A stretch of 64,000 nucleotides of DNA from Micromonospora carbonacea (GTDB taxonomy: Bacteria > Actinomycetota > Actinomycetes > Mycobacteriales > Micromonosporaceae): positions 4,632,501 through 4,696,500 of the forward strand of contig NZ_JACHMZ010000001.1 of the NCBI RefSeq assembly GCF_014205165.1, read 5' to 3'. Made by a program: the position numbers and the translations under genes. Below are positions 1 to 58,600 of the stretch, piece by piece (position 1 is the stretch's first letter; the number at the start of each line of letters is the position of its first letter). The notes below the pieces were generated by a model. The model saw nothing but the letters and a program-made list of their open reading frames with translations, was not told the origin of the DNA and did not search any database.

Positions 1-24734
<24,734 letters not shown>

Positions 24735-24740
24735 CAGTTA

Positions 24741-24744
24741 CTCC
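24741..24744 (-). promoter_or_regulatory. Ribosome-binding site of the PKS starting at 24734
   Basis: GGAG on the minus strand, 6 nt before the ATG, followed by an in-frame TAA one codon upstream of the start. It lies in the 25-bp gap after the stop of the preceding PKS, which supports translation from a shared transcript. Confidence 0.7.
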
Positions 24745-24759
24745 GTACGTGGGCCAAGG

Positions 24760-48369
<23,610 letters not shown>

Positions 48370-48507
48370 GACCCACCCGCCCGGAGCTTGCTACCGATCG
48401 ATTCCGCCGAACACTGAGGAAGCCACCACCGCACCGCCGGCCCTGGGAATCACCGGTATCCGACCCTCACCGTGAGTGGACGGTACTGAGCGCGCTACGA
48501 CGGCCCA

Positions 48508-48526
48508 ACCCCTACGGGACCCCTCA
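48508..48526 (-). promoter_or_regulatory. Paired AGGGGT direct repeats, candidate regulator site
   Basis: TGAGGGGT (48519-48526) and GTAGGGGT (48508-48515) stand 11 bp apart on the minus strand, the nearer one 139 bp upstream of the PKS start at 48369. They share the xxAGGGGT core with the pair in the other long gap, at a similar distance from the start codon. Confidence 0.3.
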
Positions 48527-48555
48527 TTCAGCCCCCGCGCGGCACCCTCCGGCGG

Positions 48556-48567
48556 GCGGATATCCGC
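48556..48567. promoter_or_regulatory. Perfect 12-bp palindrome, operator candidate
   Basis: GCGGATATCCGC reads the same on both strands and has an A/T centre rare in this region. It lies about 187 bp upstream of the tetramodular PKS start and 47 bp after the phosphoesterase stop. Confidence 0.3.
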
Positions 48568-48582
48568 AGGATGCGGCCGGTG

Positions 48583-48605
48583 GGACGGCCTCCGCTGACC
48601 CGTCC
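48583..48605 (-). terminator. GC-rich hairpin after the phosphoesterase stop, weak terminator candidate
   Basis: GGACGG and CCGTCC can pair around an 11-nt loop, starting 9 nt after the stop codon. The stem is short (6 bp) and has no U-run, so attenuation or termination is only a possibility; transcription may well continue into the next PKS. Confidence 0.22.
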
Positions 48606-48613
48606 GGCGGCGA

Positions 48614-49471
48614 TCAACGGCGGGACCGGGCGGGGGCCGGGAGGATCTGGCGGGGCCGTCCCGGCGGGGTGGCCCGGCGACGCCACTCGCGCGGGTAGCC
48701 GACCGACACCTCCTCGAACCGGACACCGTCGTACCAGGTGGTGCGGGGAATGTGCAGGTGGCCGTAGACGGCGACGCGGGTGTCGTAGCGCAGGTGCCAG
48801 TCGGCGGTCAGGTCGGTGCCGCACCACTGGGCGAACTCCGGGTAGCGCAGGATCCGGGTCGGCTCGCGGACCAGCGGGTAGTGGTTGACCAGCACGGTGG
48901 GCAACCCGCCGCGTTCGGCGTCGAGCCGCCGCTCGGTGTGGATCACCCGCGCCCGGCACCAGGCGTCCCGGCTCGGATACGGGTCGGGGTGCAGCAGGAT
49001 CTCGTCGGTGCAGACCACGCCGGTCTCGTGCGCCCGCGCCAACGCCTGCTCCCGGGTGTACGTCCCCGGGGGCCGCCACGTGTAGTCGTACCCGACGAAG
49101 AGCGGGGCGATCAGGACCGGGTCCCCGTCGGGGTCCCACACCGGGTACGGATCCTCCGGCGTGACCACGCCGAGGCGGCGGCACAGCGCGACGAGGTGCC
49201 GGTAGCGTTCCTCGCCGCGCAACTGGACGGCGTCGTCGCGGGGCGTCCACAGCTCGTGGTTGCCCGGTGCCCAGATCACCCTGGCGAACCGGTCGCGGAG
49301 CAGGCCGAGCGCCCACTCGACGTCGTTGGCGAACTCGCCGACGTCACCGGCGACGATCAGCCAGTCGTCGTCGTGGTCGGGGCGCAGGGCCTCGACGATG
49401 GCGCGGTTCTCCGCGTACACGACGTGCAGGTCGCTGATCGCGAGGAGTCGGCCGCCCTGGGAGCCGGTCAC
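48614..49471 (-). CDS. Calcineurin-like metallophosphoesterase embedded in the PKS cluster
   Basis: A 285-residue protein of the calcineurin-like metallophosphoesterase superfamily, which hydrolyses phosphate mono- or diesters with a two-metal centre. All signature motifs are present in order: D14-x-H16 (AISDLHVV), GDVGEF with D43, GNHE with N71/H72, H197 in VNHYPL, and GHLH with H238/H240. No signal peptide or membrane segment is visible, so it should be cytosolic. I chose the GTG at 49471 because GGGAGG stands 6 nt upstream and the first beta-strand (RLLAISDLH) begins directly after it; the same frame stays open 39 codons further up, but that stretch is low-complexity and lacks a comparable ribosome-binding site. 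It is the only non-PKS gene here, same strand, with a 176-bp gap from the PKS upstream and 244 bp before the next. Its substrate is unknown. Removing a phosphate from a pathway intermediate or a self-protection role are possible inferences, as is housekeeping carriage with no pathway role. Confidence 0.9.
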   Translation of the reverse strand: MTGSQGGRLLAISDLHVVYAENRAIVEALRPDHDDDWLIVAGDVGEFANDVEWALGLLRDRFARVIWAPGNHELWTPRDDAVQLRGEERYRHLVALCRRLGVVTPEDPYPVWDPDGDPVLIAPLFVGYDYTWRPPGTYTREQALARAHETGVVCTDEILLHPDPYPSRDAWCRARVIHTERRLDAERGGLPTVLVNHYPLVREPTRILRYPEFAQWCGTDLTADWHLRYDTRVAVYGHLHIPRTTWYDGVRFEEVSVGYPREWRRRATPPGRPRQILPAPARSRR

Positions 49472-49477
49472 CGGGCA

Positions 49478-49483
49478 CCTCCC
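49478..49483 (-). promoter_or_regulatory. Ribosome-binding site deciding the phosphoesterase GTG start
   Basis: GGGAGG on the minus strand (followed by TG), 6 nt before the GTG at 49471. It is the strongest such site in the window and is why the shorter 285-residue form is preferred over a longer in-frame extension. Confidence 0.75.
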
Positions 49484-49520
49484 GTGTCTGCGGGCACCCG
49501 CCCGCACCCCGCCTCCGCCC

Positions 49521-49540
49521 GTCCCGCGCCGGCACGGGAC
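49521..49540. promoter_or_regulatory. 20-bp near-perfect palindrome, operator candidate
   Basis: Two GTCCCG arms flank a GCCGGC centre with a single mismatched position pair. It lies 50-69 bp upstream of the phosphoesterase start, a normal place for a repressor operator. In DNA this GC-rich a chance palindrome is possible. Confidence 0.3.
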
Positions 49541-49588
49541 GACACCCTGTCGGGCTCCGACCCTACGGAGACCGGCAGGAGCCGCCAC

Positions 49589-49616
49589 ACCCCTAGATGC
49601 ACCACCGGACCCCTAG
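49589..49616 (-). promoter_or_regulatory. Paired CTAGGGGT direct repeats, candidate regulator site
   Basis: CTAGGGGT occurs twice on the minus strand (49609-49616 and 49589-49596), with exactly 20 bp between starts, about two helical turns. The nearer copy is 118 bp upstream of the phosphoesterase start. Regular spacing suggests binding by one regulator dimer or two adjacent molecules; the regulator is not in the window. Confidence 0.35.
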
Positions 49617-49647
49617 CCCCGCTCCCTCCCCGAGTGGGACGGGTGGG

Positions 49648-52600
49648 TCAGGACTTGCCGAACTCTCGTTGGATGATGGCGAAGATGTCGTCCTCGGTGG
49701 CGGTGGAGAGGTCGTCGGACACCTCCTCGGTGGGGGTGGGCGACGCGGGGACGGGCGACACAGAGGTGGGCGACGCGGGGGTGGGCGACGACGGGGTGGT
49801 GTCGCCCCGCCAGCGGGCCAGCAGGTCCTCCAGGCGGCGGGTGATCTCCGCGTCGTCGCGGCGCTCCCCGGGCACGGTTCGCAGCAGCTCGTCGAGCCGT
49901 TCGATCTCGGCGACGACCGGGGTGGCCGCCCCGTGCGGCACCAGCTCGGCGCGCAGGTGCTCGGCGAGCGCGGCCGGCGTCGGATGGTCGAAGACGAGGG
50001 TGCTGGGCAGGGCGAGTCCGGTCTCGGCGGTGAGCCGGTTGCGCAGCTCCACGGCGGTCAGCGAGTCGAAGCCGAGGTCCAGGAAGCCCCGGGCGGCCCG
50101 GATCGCCGCCGGGCTGCGGTGCCCCAGCACCGCGGCGGCGGTGCCGCGTACCAGGTCGAGCAGGATGCGGTCCCGCTCGGTGTCACCGGCGGCGGCCAGC
50201 CGGTCCCGCAGCCGCTGCGGGGCACCGGAGTCCGACGGCGGCGGCGTCTCCGGGCGGCCGGCTGCGCCCGCCTCGGGGATGCCGCCGAGCAGCGGGCTGG
50301 GCCGCAGGGCGGTGAACGAGGCGGCGAACCGGTCCCAGGCGACGTCGGCGACGACGACGCTCGTGTCGTCCCGGTCGAGAGCCGCCTGCAACGCGGTGAC
50401 CGCCAGCTCCGGGTCCATCGCCGGCAGCCCCCGGCGGCCGAGCTGTTCCTGCTGCTCGCCGTGCGCCATCCCCGCGCCGGCCCACGGGCCCCACGCCACC
50501 GCGGTCCCGGTGGCACCCTGGGCGCGCCGCCGGGCCACCAACCCGTCGAGATACGCGTTGGCCGCCGCGTAGCCGGCCTGCCCAGCCGAACCCCACACCC
50601 CGGCGATCGACGAGAACACCACGAACGCGTCCAACTCCGGCAGCAACGCGTCGAGGTGCGCCGCCCCGTCGACCTTGCCGCGCAGGACGTGGGTCAGCTC
50701 GTCGGCGGTCAGCTCGCCCAACGGGGTGGAGTGCGCCGCCCCCGCCGCGTGCACGACGGCGCGCACGGGGTCACCGGCATCCGCGAGGCCGTCGAGGAGC
50801 GCCGCCAGCGCGGCGACGTCCGCCACGTCGCAGGCGGCAACCGTCACCCGCGCCCCGGTCGCCCGCAGCCGCTCCGCCAGCTCGACGGCACCCGGAGCCC
50901 GCTCACCGCGCCGGCTCGTCAGCACCACGTGACCGGCCCCGGCACCCACCGCCCACTCGGCCACCCGCGAGCCCAACGCCCCCGTGCCGCCGGTGACCAG
51001 CACCGTCCCCGCCAACCGGAACTCCCGCCGCACCGGGTCACCACCGGCCCGCGTCAGCCGCCGGACGAACACCCCCGACGACCGCACCGCCACCTGATCC
51101 TCGACCCCCGCCGCAAACACCCCGCACATCCGTCGGACCGCGCGGGCGTCCGCCGTCTCGGGCAGGTCCACCAGACCACCCCACCGACGCGGCTCCTCCA
51201 ACGCCGCCACCCGGCCCAGGCCCCAGACGGCAGCGGCGACCGGGTCGACGCGCCCGTCCGACGCGCCCACGGACACCGCGCCCCGGGTCAGCCACCACAC
51301 CCGGCCGCCCAGGTCGGCGGCGGCCAGCGCCTGCACCGCCCCCAGCGCCTCGCCCACGCCGACGCCGGCCAGCGACAGCAGCGACACCACACCGGCGACC
51401 TCGCCGACATCGCGGAGCGACTTCGCCACCAGTTCGCGGTCGTCCGCCGGGCCGTCGAGCGTCAGCGTCCGGACCTTCGCCCCGGCCGCGGCGAGCCCGT
51501 CCGTCACGGCTGCGAGCACCGGGGCGCCGACCCCGTCGTACGGCACCAGCACCAGCCAGGTGCCGGTCAGCCTCCCCGGCGTCTCGGGGAGGGCCTGCCA
51601 CTCGATGCGGTAGCGCCACGAGTCGACGGTGGACTGCTGCTGACCCGCCCGCCGCCACCGGGCGAGCTTCGGCAGCAGGTCACGCAGCGACTGCTCCGCC
51701 GCCAACTCCGCACCGAGGCCGGTCAGGTCCTCCCGCTCCACCGCCGCCCAGAACCGCTCGTCGGTCGCCGAGCCCCCGGTGGTGGTCACGGCGGCGGCCG
51801 GCGGCGCGTCGTGCAGCCAGTAGCGCTGGTGGTGGAAGGCGTAGGTGGGCAGGTCCACGGTGCGGGGCCGCCCACCGGTGTGGGTGAACCACGCCGCCCA
51901 GTCCACGGGCGTGCCGGTGACGTGCAGCCGGGCCAGGGCGGTGACCAGCGCCATCGTGTCGGGCTGGTCGCGACGCAGCGCCGTGATCAGGTGCACCGGC
52001 CGCTCCGCCGGGGTGTCGGCGGCCATCGCCGTCAACGTCGCATCCGGCCCCACCTCCACGAACGAGGCGACCCCCAAGCCGTGCAGGGTCGCCACGGCAT
52101 CGCCGAACCGGACCGCCTCCCGCACATGCCGCACCCAGTACCCGGGGTCGGTGATCTCCCCCGCCTCAACAAGCTTCCCGGTCAGGTTCGACACGACCGG
52201 CAACCTCGGCGTCTGCCAAGCCAAACCATCGAGCACCACGCGGAACCCGGCCAGCATCGGCTCCATCAACCGCGAATGGAACGCATGACTCACCGACAGC
52301 CGCTTCACCCGCCAACCCCGCTCGGCACACCGCTGGGCGATCACATCCAGCTCGGCCGTCGACCCCGACAACACCACCGACCGAGGCCCATTCACCGCCG
52401 CCACATCCACACCGCCACCCGCCAGCGCCCGCACCTCAGCCTCAGACGCACCCACCGCCAACATCCCGCCACCAGCAGGCAACCCCTGCATCAACGAACC
52501 CCGCGCCGCCACCAACGCGCACGCATCCTCCAACGACAACACACCCGCCACATGCGCAGCGGTGACCTCACCGATCGAATGACCCACCAGATAGTCACCG

Positions 52601-55600
52601 GTCACCCCGAACGAGGCCAGCAACTCGTACAGCGCCACCTCCACCGCGAACAGACCCGCCTGCGTATACGCCGTCTCATCCAACAACCCCGCCAGATCCG
52701 AACCCGGCTCCGCGAACACCACCTCCCGCAACGGACGGCCGAGATGGTCGGCGAACAGGGCACACACCCGATCGAACGCCTCCGCATACACCGGGAACCC
52801 GTCATACAACTCCCGACCCATCCCCAACCGCTGCGCACCCTGACCCGCAAACAACAACGCCCGACGACCCGACACCACCTCGCCGGTCACCACACCTGGC
52901 GCTGCCACACCGGTGGCCAGCGACTCCAGGCCGGACAGGAGGTCGTCACCCGTCGTGCCGAGGATGACGGCGCGGTGTTCCAGGGTGGCGCGGGCGGTCG
53001 CCAGCGACCAGGCGACGTCCGTCGCCGTCGGCCCCGCGTCGGGGCCCAGGTGCTCGGTGAGCCGGGTGGCCTGCGCGGCCAGGGCCTCCGGCGTGCGCGC
53101 CGACACCAGCCAGGGCACCACGGGCAGGTCGACGTGCCCGGAGGGCTCGGCCTCGACGGGTTCCGCCTGTTCAAGGATCACGTGGGCGTTGGTCCCGGAG
53201 ATGCCGAACGAGGAGACGGCGGCCCGACGTGGCCGGTCCACCGCCGGCCACTCGCGGCGCTCGGTGACCAGGCTGACCGCGCCCGACGCCCAGTCCACCT
53301 TCGTGGAGGGCGCTTCCACATGCAGGGTCGCCGGCACCACGCCGTGCCGCAGCGCCTGCACCACCTTGATCACACCGGCGACACCCGCCGCCGCCTGGGT
53401 GTGGCCGATGTTCGACTTGACCGAGCCGAGCAGCAGCGGCGCGGCGTCGCCCCGCCCCTGCCCGTAGGTGGCCAGCAGCGCCTGCGCCTCGATCGGGTCA
53501 CCGAGCGTGGTGCCCGTGCCATGCGCCTCCACCACGTCCACGTCCGCCGGCGACAACCGGGCGTTGGCGAGGGCCTGCCGGATCACCCGCTGCTGCGACG
53601 GACCATTCGGCGCGGTCAACCCGTTCGACGCACCGTCCTGGTTCACCGCGCTGCCGCGCACCACCGCGAGGACACGGTGACCGTTACGCCGGGCGTCGGA
53701 CAGCCGCTCGACGAGGAGCACCCCGACACCCTCGCCCCACCCCGTCCCGTCCGCCGACTCCGCGAACGACCGGCACCGCCCGTCGGGGGAGAGGCCGCCC
53801 TGCTTCGCGAACTCGACGAAGGTCGCCGGCGACGCCATGACCGTCACGCCGCCCGCGAGGGCCAGGTCGCACTCGCCCGAGCGCAGCGACTGCGCCGCCA
53901 GGTGCAACGCCACCAGCGACGACGAGCAGGCCGTGTCCACGGTGACCGCCGGCCCCTCGAACCCGAACGAGTACGCCACCCGCCCCGACAGCACGCTGGT
54001 CGCGTTGCCGGTGAGCAGGTGACCGCCGACCTCCTGGTCCCGGCCCATGGCCGTGGACGCGTACCCCTGGAAGCTGGCGCCCGCGAAGACGCCGACCCGC
54101 TCCCCCTTCAGGCGGGACGGGTCCAGTCCCGCCGACTCGACCGCCTCCCAGGACACCTCCAGCAGCAGCCGCTGCTGCGGGTCCATGGCGAGGGCCTCGC
54201 GGGGGGAGATGCCGAAGAACCCGGCGTCGAACGCCCCCGCGTCGTAGACGAAGCCGCCCTGACGGGGGAACGAGGTGTCGGACAGCCGGCCGTCGAGGAA
54301 GCTGTCCCAGCCCCGGTCGAGGGGGAAGTCGGAGATGCCGTCGCGGCCGGCGGCGACCATGTCCCACAGCTCGTCGGCGGTGTCGACTCCGCCGGGCAGG
54401 CGGCAGGCCATGCCGACGATCACGATGGGGTCGTCGTCGACGGCCGTGACCCGCTCCCGCTCGGCCGCCCCGGCCGGAATGCCCGTCAGCTCGGCGGCGA
54501 GGTGGGCGACGAGCGCCAGCGGCGTCGGGTGGTCGAAGACGAGGGTGCTGGGCAGGGCGAGGCCGGTCTCGGCGGTGAGCCGGTTGCGCAGCTCCACGGC
54601 GGTCAGCGAGTCGAAACCCTGCCGCTGGAACGCCCGGTCGGCGGGGACGGCGTCCGGCGTCGCGTGCCCGAGCACCGCGGCCACCTGGGCGCGTACGAGG
54701 TCGAGCAGGTGGGCGTCCCGTTCGGCGGGTGTCAGGGCGGCGAGCCGACGGCCGAGCTGGGCCTGTTCCTCGCCCGCGTCGGCGGTGTCGGGCGACGCGG
54801 ATCGCGCCTCGGGGATCTCGTCCAGCAGCGGGCTGGGCCGCAGGGCGGTGAACGAGGCGGCGAACCGGTCCCAGGCGACGTCGGCGACGACGACGCTCGT
54901 GTCGTCCCGGTCGAGAGCCGCCTGCAACGCGGTGACCGCCAGCTCCGGGTCCATCGCCGGCAGCCCCCGGCGGGCCAGTTGTTCCTGTGCCTCGCCCTGG
55001 ACGGCCATGCCGGCACCCGCCCACGGGCCCCACGCCACGGCCGTGGCGGCGGCGCCCCGGGCCCGTCGGCGCGCGACGAGGGCGTCGACGTAGGCGTTGG
55101 CCGCCGCGTAGCCGGCCTGCCCGGCCGAACCCCACACCCCGGCGATCGACGAGAACACCACGAACGCGTCCAGCTCCGGCAGCAACGCGTCGAGGTGCGC
55201 CGCCCCGTCGACCTTGGCGCGGAGCACGTCGCGCAGCTCGTCCGGCGTGACGTCGCCCAGCGGCGTGAACTGGGGCGCTCCGGCGGCGTGCACGACGGCG
55301 CGGACGGGGTCACCCGCGTCGGCGAGGCCGTCGAGCAGCGCCCTGAGCGCCGACCGGTCCGCCACGTCACAGGCGGCAACCGTCACCCGCGCCCCGGACG
55401 CCCGCAACCGCTCCGCCAACTCCCCCGCCCCCGCAGCCCGCTCACCACGCCGACTCACCAACACCACGTGCTCGGCACCCGCCCCGACCGCCCACCCGGC
55501 GACCCGAGCGCCCAACGCCCCCGTGCCACCCGTGACCAACACCGTCCCCGACAACCGGAACTCCCGCCGCACCAGGTCACCACCCGCCCGCGCCAACCGC

Positions 55601-58600
55601 CGCACGAACACCCCCGACGACCGCACCGCCACCTGATCCTCGACACCCGCCGCCAACACCTGACACACCCGACGAACCACCCGCGCGTCCACCACGCCCG
55701 GCAGATCCACCAGACCACCCCACCGACGCGGCTCCTCCAACGCCGCCACCCGGCCCACGCCCCACACCGCCGCAGCGACCGGGTCGACCGGCGCGTCGGA
55801 CCTGCCCACCGACACCGCGCCGCGGGTCACCCACCACACCCGGCCGCCCACGCCGCAGTCTTTCAGCGCCTGGATCACGGCGAGGCTCTCGGCCACGCCC
55901 GCTTCCCCGTCCGCTTCCCCGGGCAGCGACAGCAGCGACAGGACCCCGGCGACCTCACCCGAGCGGGGCAGCGCGGCCCGCAGCCGCCCGGCCGCGTCGT
56001 CCCGGCTCGTCCCCGCCGGGTCGAGGCCGACCGTCAGAACCTCCGCGCCCTGCTCGGCCAGGCCCTCGGCGAGGGGGTGGTCGGCCTGCGCCGGTGGCAC
56101 CAGGACCAGCCACGTCCCGGTCAACCCCGCCGACGGTACGGTCGGAGCGGGCCGCCACTCGACGCGGTAGCGCCACGAGTCGACGGTGGACTGCTGCTGA
56201 CCCGCCCGCCGCCAGCGGGCGAGCTTCGGCAGCAGGTCGCTCAGCGACTGCTCCGCCTCCAGTTCCGCACCGAGGCCGGTCAGATCCTCCCGCTCCACCG
56301 CCGCCCAGAACCGCTCGTCGACGTCGTCGCTCGCTCGCGGGGTGCCGCCGGCAGCCGACGCGGGCTCGGGCCAGTACCACCTGCGGTGGAAGGCGTAGCT
56401 GGGCAGGTCCACGGTGCGGGGCCGGCCGCCGGTGTGGGTGAACCAGACCGCCCAGTCCACGGGCGTGCCGGTGACGTGCAGCCGGGCCAGGGCGGTGACC
56501 AGGGCCGTCGTCTCCGGCTGGTCGCGGCGCAGCGCCGTGATCAGGTGCACCGCACGCTCCGCCGCCACGTCGGCGGCCAGCGCCGTCAACGTCGCGTCCG
56601 GCCCCACCTCCACGAACGTGGTCACCCCCAGCCCGTGCAGGGTCGCCACGGCATCACCGAACCGGACCGCCTCCCGCACATGCCGCACCCAGTACCCGGG
56701 GTCGGTGATCTCCCCCGCCTCGACAAGCTTCCCGGTCAGGTTCGACACGATCGGCAACCTCGGGACCCGCCACTCCAGGGCCGCGAGGGCCGTGCGGAAC
56801 TCCGCGAGCATCGGCTCCATCAACCGCGAATGGAACGCGTGACTCACCGACAGCCGCTTCACCCGCCAACCCCGCCCGACGCACTCCCCCGCGACCCGGT
56901 CCAACTCAGCAACCGGGCCCGACAACACCACCGACTGCGGACCGTTCACCGCCGCCACGTCCACACCGTCACCGGCAAGCGCCCGCACCTCAGCCTCAGC
57001 CGCACCCACCGCCAACATCCCGCCACCAGACGGCAACCCCTGCATCAACGAACCCCGCGCCACCACCAACTCGCACGCATCCTCCAACGACAACACACCC
57101 GCCACATGCGCAGCCGTCACCTCACCGATCGAATGACCCACCAGATAGTCAGCCGTCACCCCGAACGAGGCCAGCAACTCGTACAGCGCCACCTCCACCG
57201 CGAACAGACCCGCCTGCGTATAAGCCGTCTCATCCAACAACCCCGCCAGATCCGAACCCAGCTCCGCAAACACCACCTCCCGCAACGGACGGCCGAGGCG
57301 ACCCGCGAACAGGGCACACACCCGGTCGAACGCCTCCGCATACACCGGGAACCGGTCATACAGTTCACGACCCATCCCCGACCGCTGCGCACCCTGACCC
57401 GCGAACAACAACGCCCGACGACCCGACACCACCTCACCGACCAGCACCCCCGGGGCAGCCGCACCCGACGCCAGCGACTCCAGGCCGGACAGCCGGTCGT
57501 CACCCGCCGCGCCCAGCACGACCGCCCGGTGCTCCAACGCCGCCCGCGACGTGGCGAGGGACCAACCCACGTCGACCGGCGACCACCCGGAACGCTCCCG
57601 GAGGAAGTCCGCCAGGCGCGCCGCCTGCCCGGCGAGGGCGTCGGCCGAACGCGCCGACACCAACCACGGCACCACCGGCAACTCCACCGGCCCGGACGAC
57701 CCGACCCCGGCCTCCACGGCCTCCACCGGCTCCGCCTGCTCCACGATCACGTGCGCGTTCGTCCCGGAGATCCCGAACGACGACACCGCCGCCCGACGCG
57801 GCCGGTCCACCACCGGCCACGGGATCGACTCCGTCACCAACTCGACCGCGCCCGACGCCCAGTCCACCTTCGTGGAAGGCTCGTCCACGTGCAGGGTCGC
57901 CGGCACCAGGCCATGTCGCAGGGCGAGGACCATCTTGATGATCCCGGCGACGCCCGCCGCCGCCTGGGTGTGGCCCAGGTTCGACTTCACCGAGCCCAGC
58001 AGCAGCGGCGTGTCCCGCCCCTGCCCGTAGGTGGCCAGGAGTGCCTGCGCCTCGATCGGGTCGCCCAGCGTCGTGCCGGTGCCGTGCGCCTCCACCACGT
58101 CCACGTCCGCCGGCGACAACCGCGCGTTGGCGAGGGCCTGCCGGATCACCCGCTGCTGCGACGGACCATTCGGCGCGGTCAACCCGTTCGACGCACCGTC
58201 CTGGTTCACCGCGCTGCCCCGCACCACCGCCAGGACCCGACGGCCGTCCCGGCGGGCGTCCGACAGGCGCTGCACCAGCAGCACCCCGACGCCCTCGCCC
58301 CACCCCGTCCCGTCCGCCGACTCCGCGAACGACCGGCACCGCCCGTCGGCGGACAGCCCGCGCTGCCGGGAGAACTCGACGAACGCGCCGGGGGTGGCCA
58401 TCACGGTCACGCCGCCGGCCAACGCGAGGTCACATTCGCCCGAACGCAGCGACTGCGCCGCCAGGTGCAACGCCACCAACGACGACGAGCACGCCGTGTC
58501 CACGGTGACCGCCGGCCCCTCGAACCCGAACGAGTACGCCACCCGCCCCGACAGCACGCTCGCGGAGGCACCGGTGGCACCGTAACCGGCGAGCTGTTCG

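Larger units (their letters stand above)
48370..48613 (-). promoter_or_regulatory. 244-bp intergenic region upstream of the tetramodular PKS
   Basis: The longest non-coding gap in the window. On the minus strand it holds a GC-rich inverted repeat just after the phosphoesterase stop, a perfect 12-bp palindrome GCGGATATCCGC, the pair TGAGGGGT and GTAGGGGT, and a small inverted repeat CTCACGGTGAG (48466-48476). No coding frame with domain content is seen. It is the best candidate site for a promoter driving the 7,869-residue PKS and the gene after it, but no clear sigma-factor boxes were found. Confidence 0.4.
49472..49647 (-). promoter_or_regulatory. 176-bp intergenic region upstream of the phosphoesterase
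   Basis: Non-coding gap between the stop of the trimodular PKS and the phosphoesterase GTG. It holds two exact CTAGGGGT copies (minus strand) 20 bp apart, a related GTAGGGT (49560-49566), a 20-bp near-perfect palindrome (49521-49540) and the GGGAGG ribosome-binding site. No convincing -10/-35 pair or hairpin terminator was recognised. A promoter for the phosphoesterase, possibly continuing into the next PKS, is an inference from the spacing and sites. Confidence 0.4.

Noticed and set aside
48391..48726. A possible small minus-strand gene in the gap before the tetramodular PKS
   Set aside because: It overlaps the phosphoesterase C-terminus in another frame, has no ribosome-binding site and has a low-complexity Arg/Pro/Ser composition.
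49472..49588. A longer phosphoesterase with 39 extra N-terminal residues
   Set aside because: The extension is low-complexity, lies over the palindrome and lacks a good ribosome-binding site; the GTG at 49471 has GGGAGG at ideal spacing directly before the first conserved strand.
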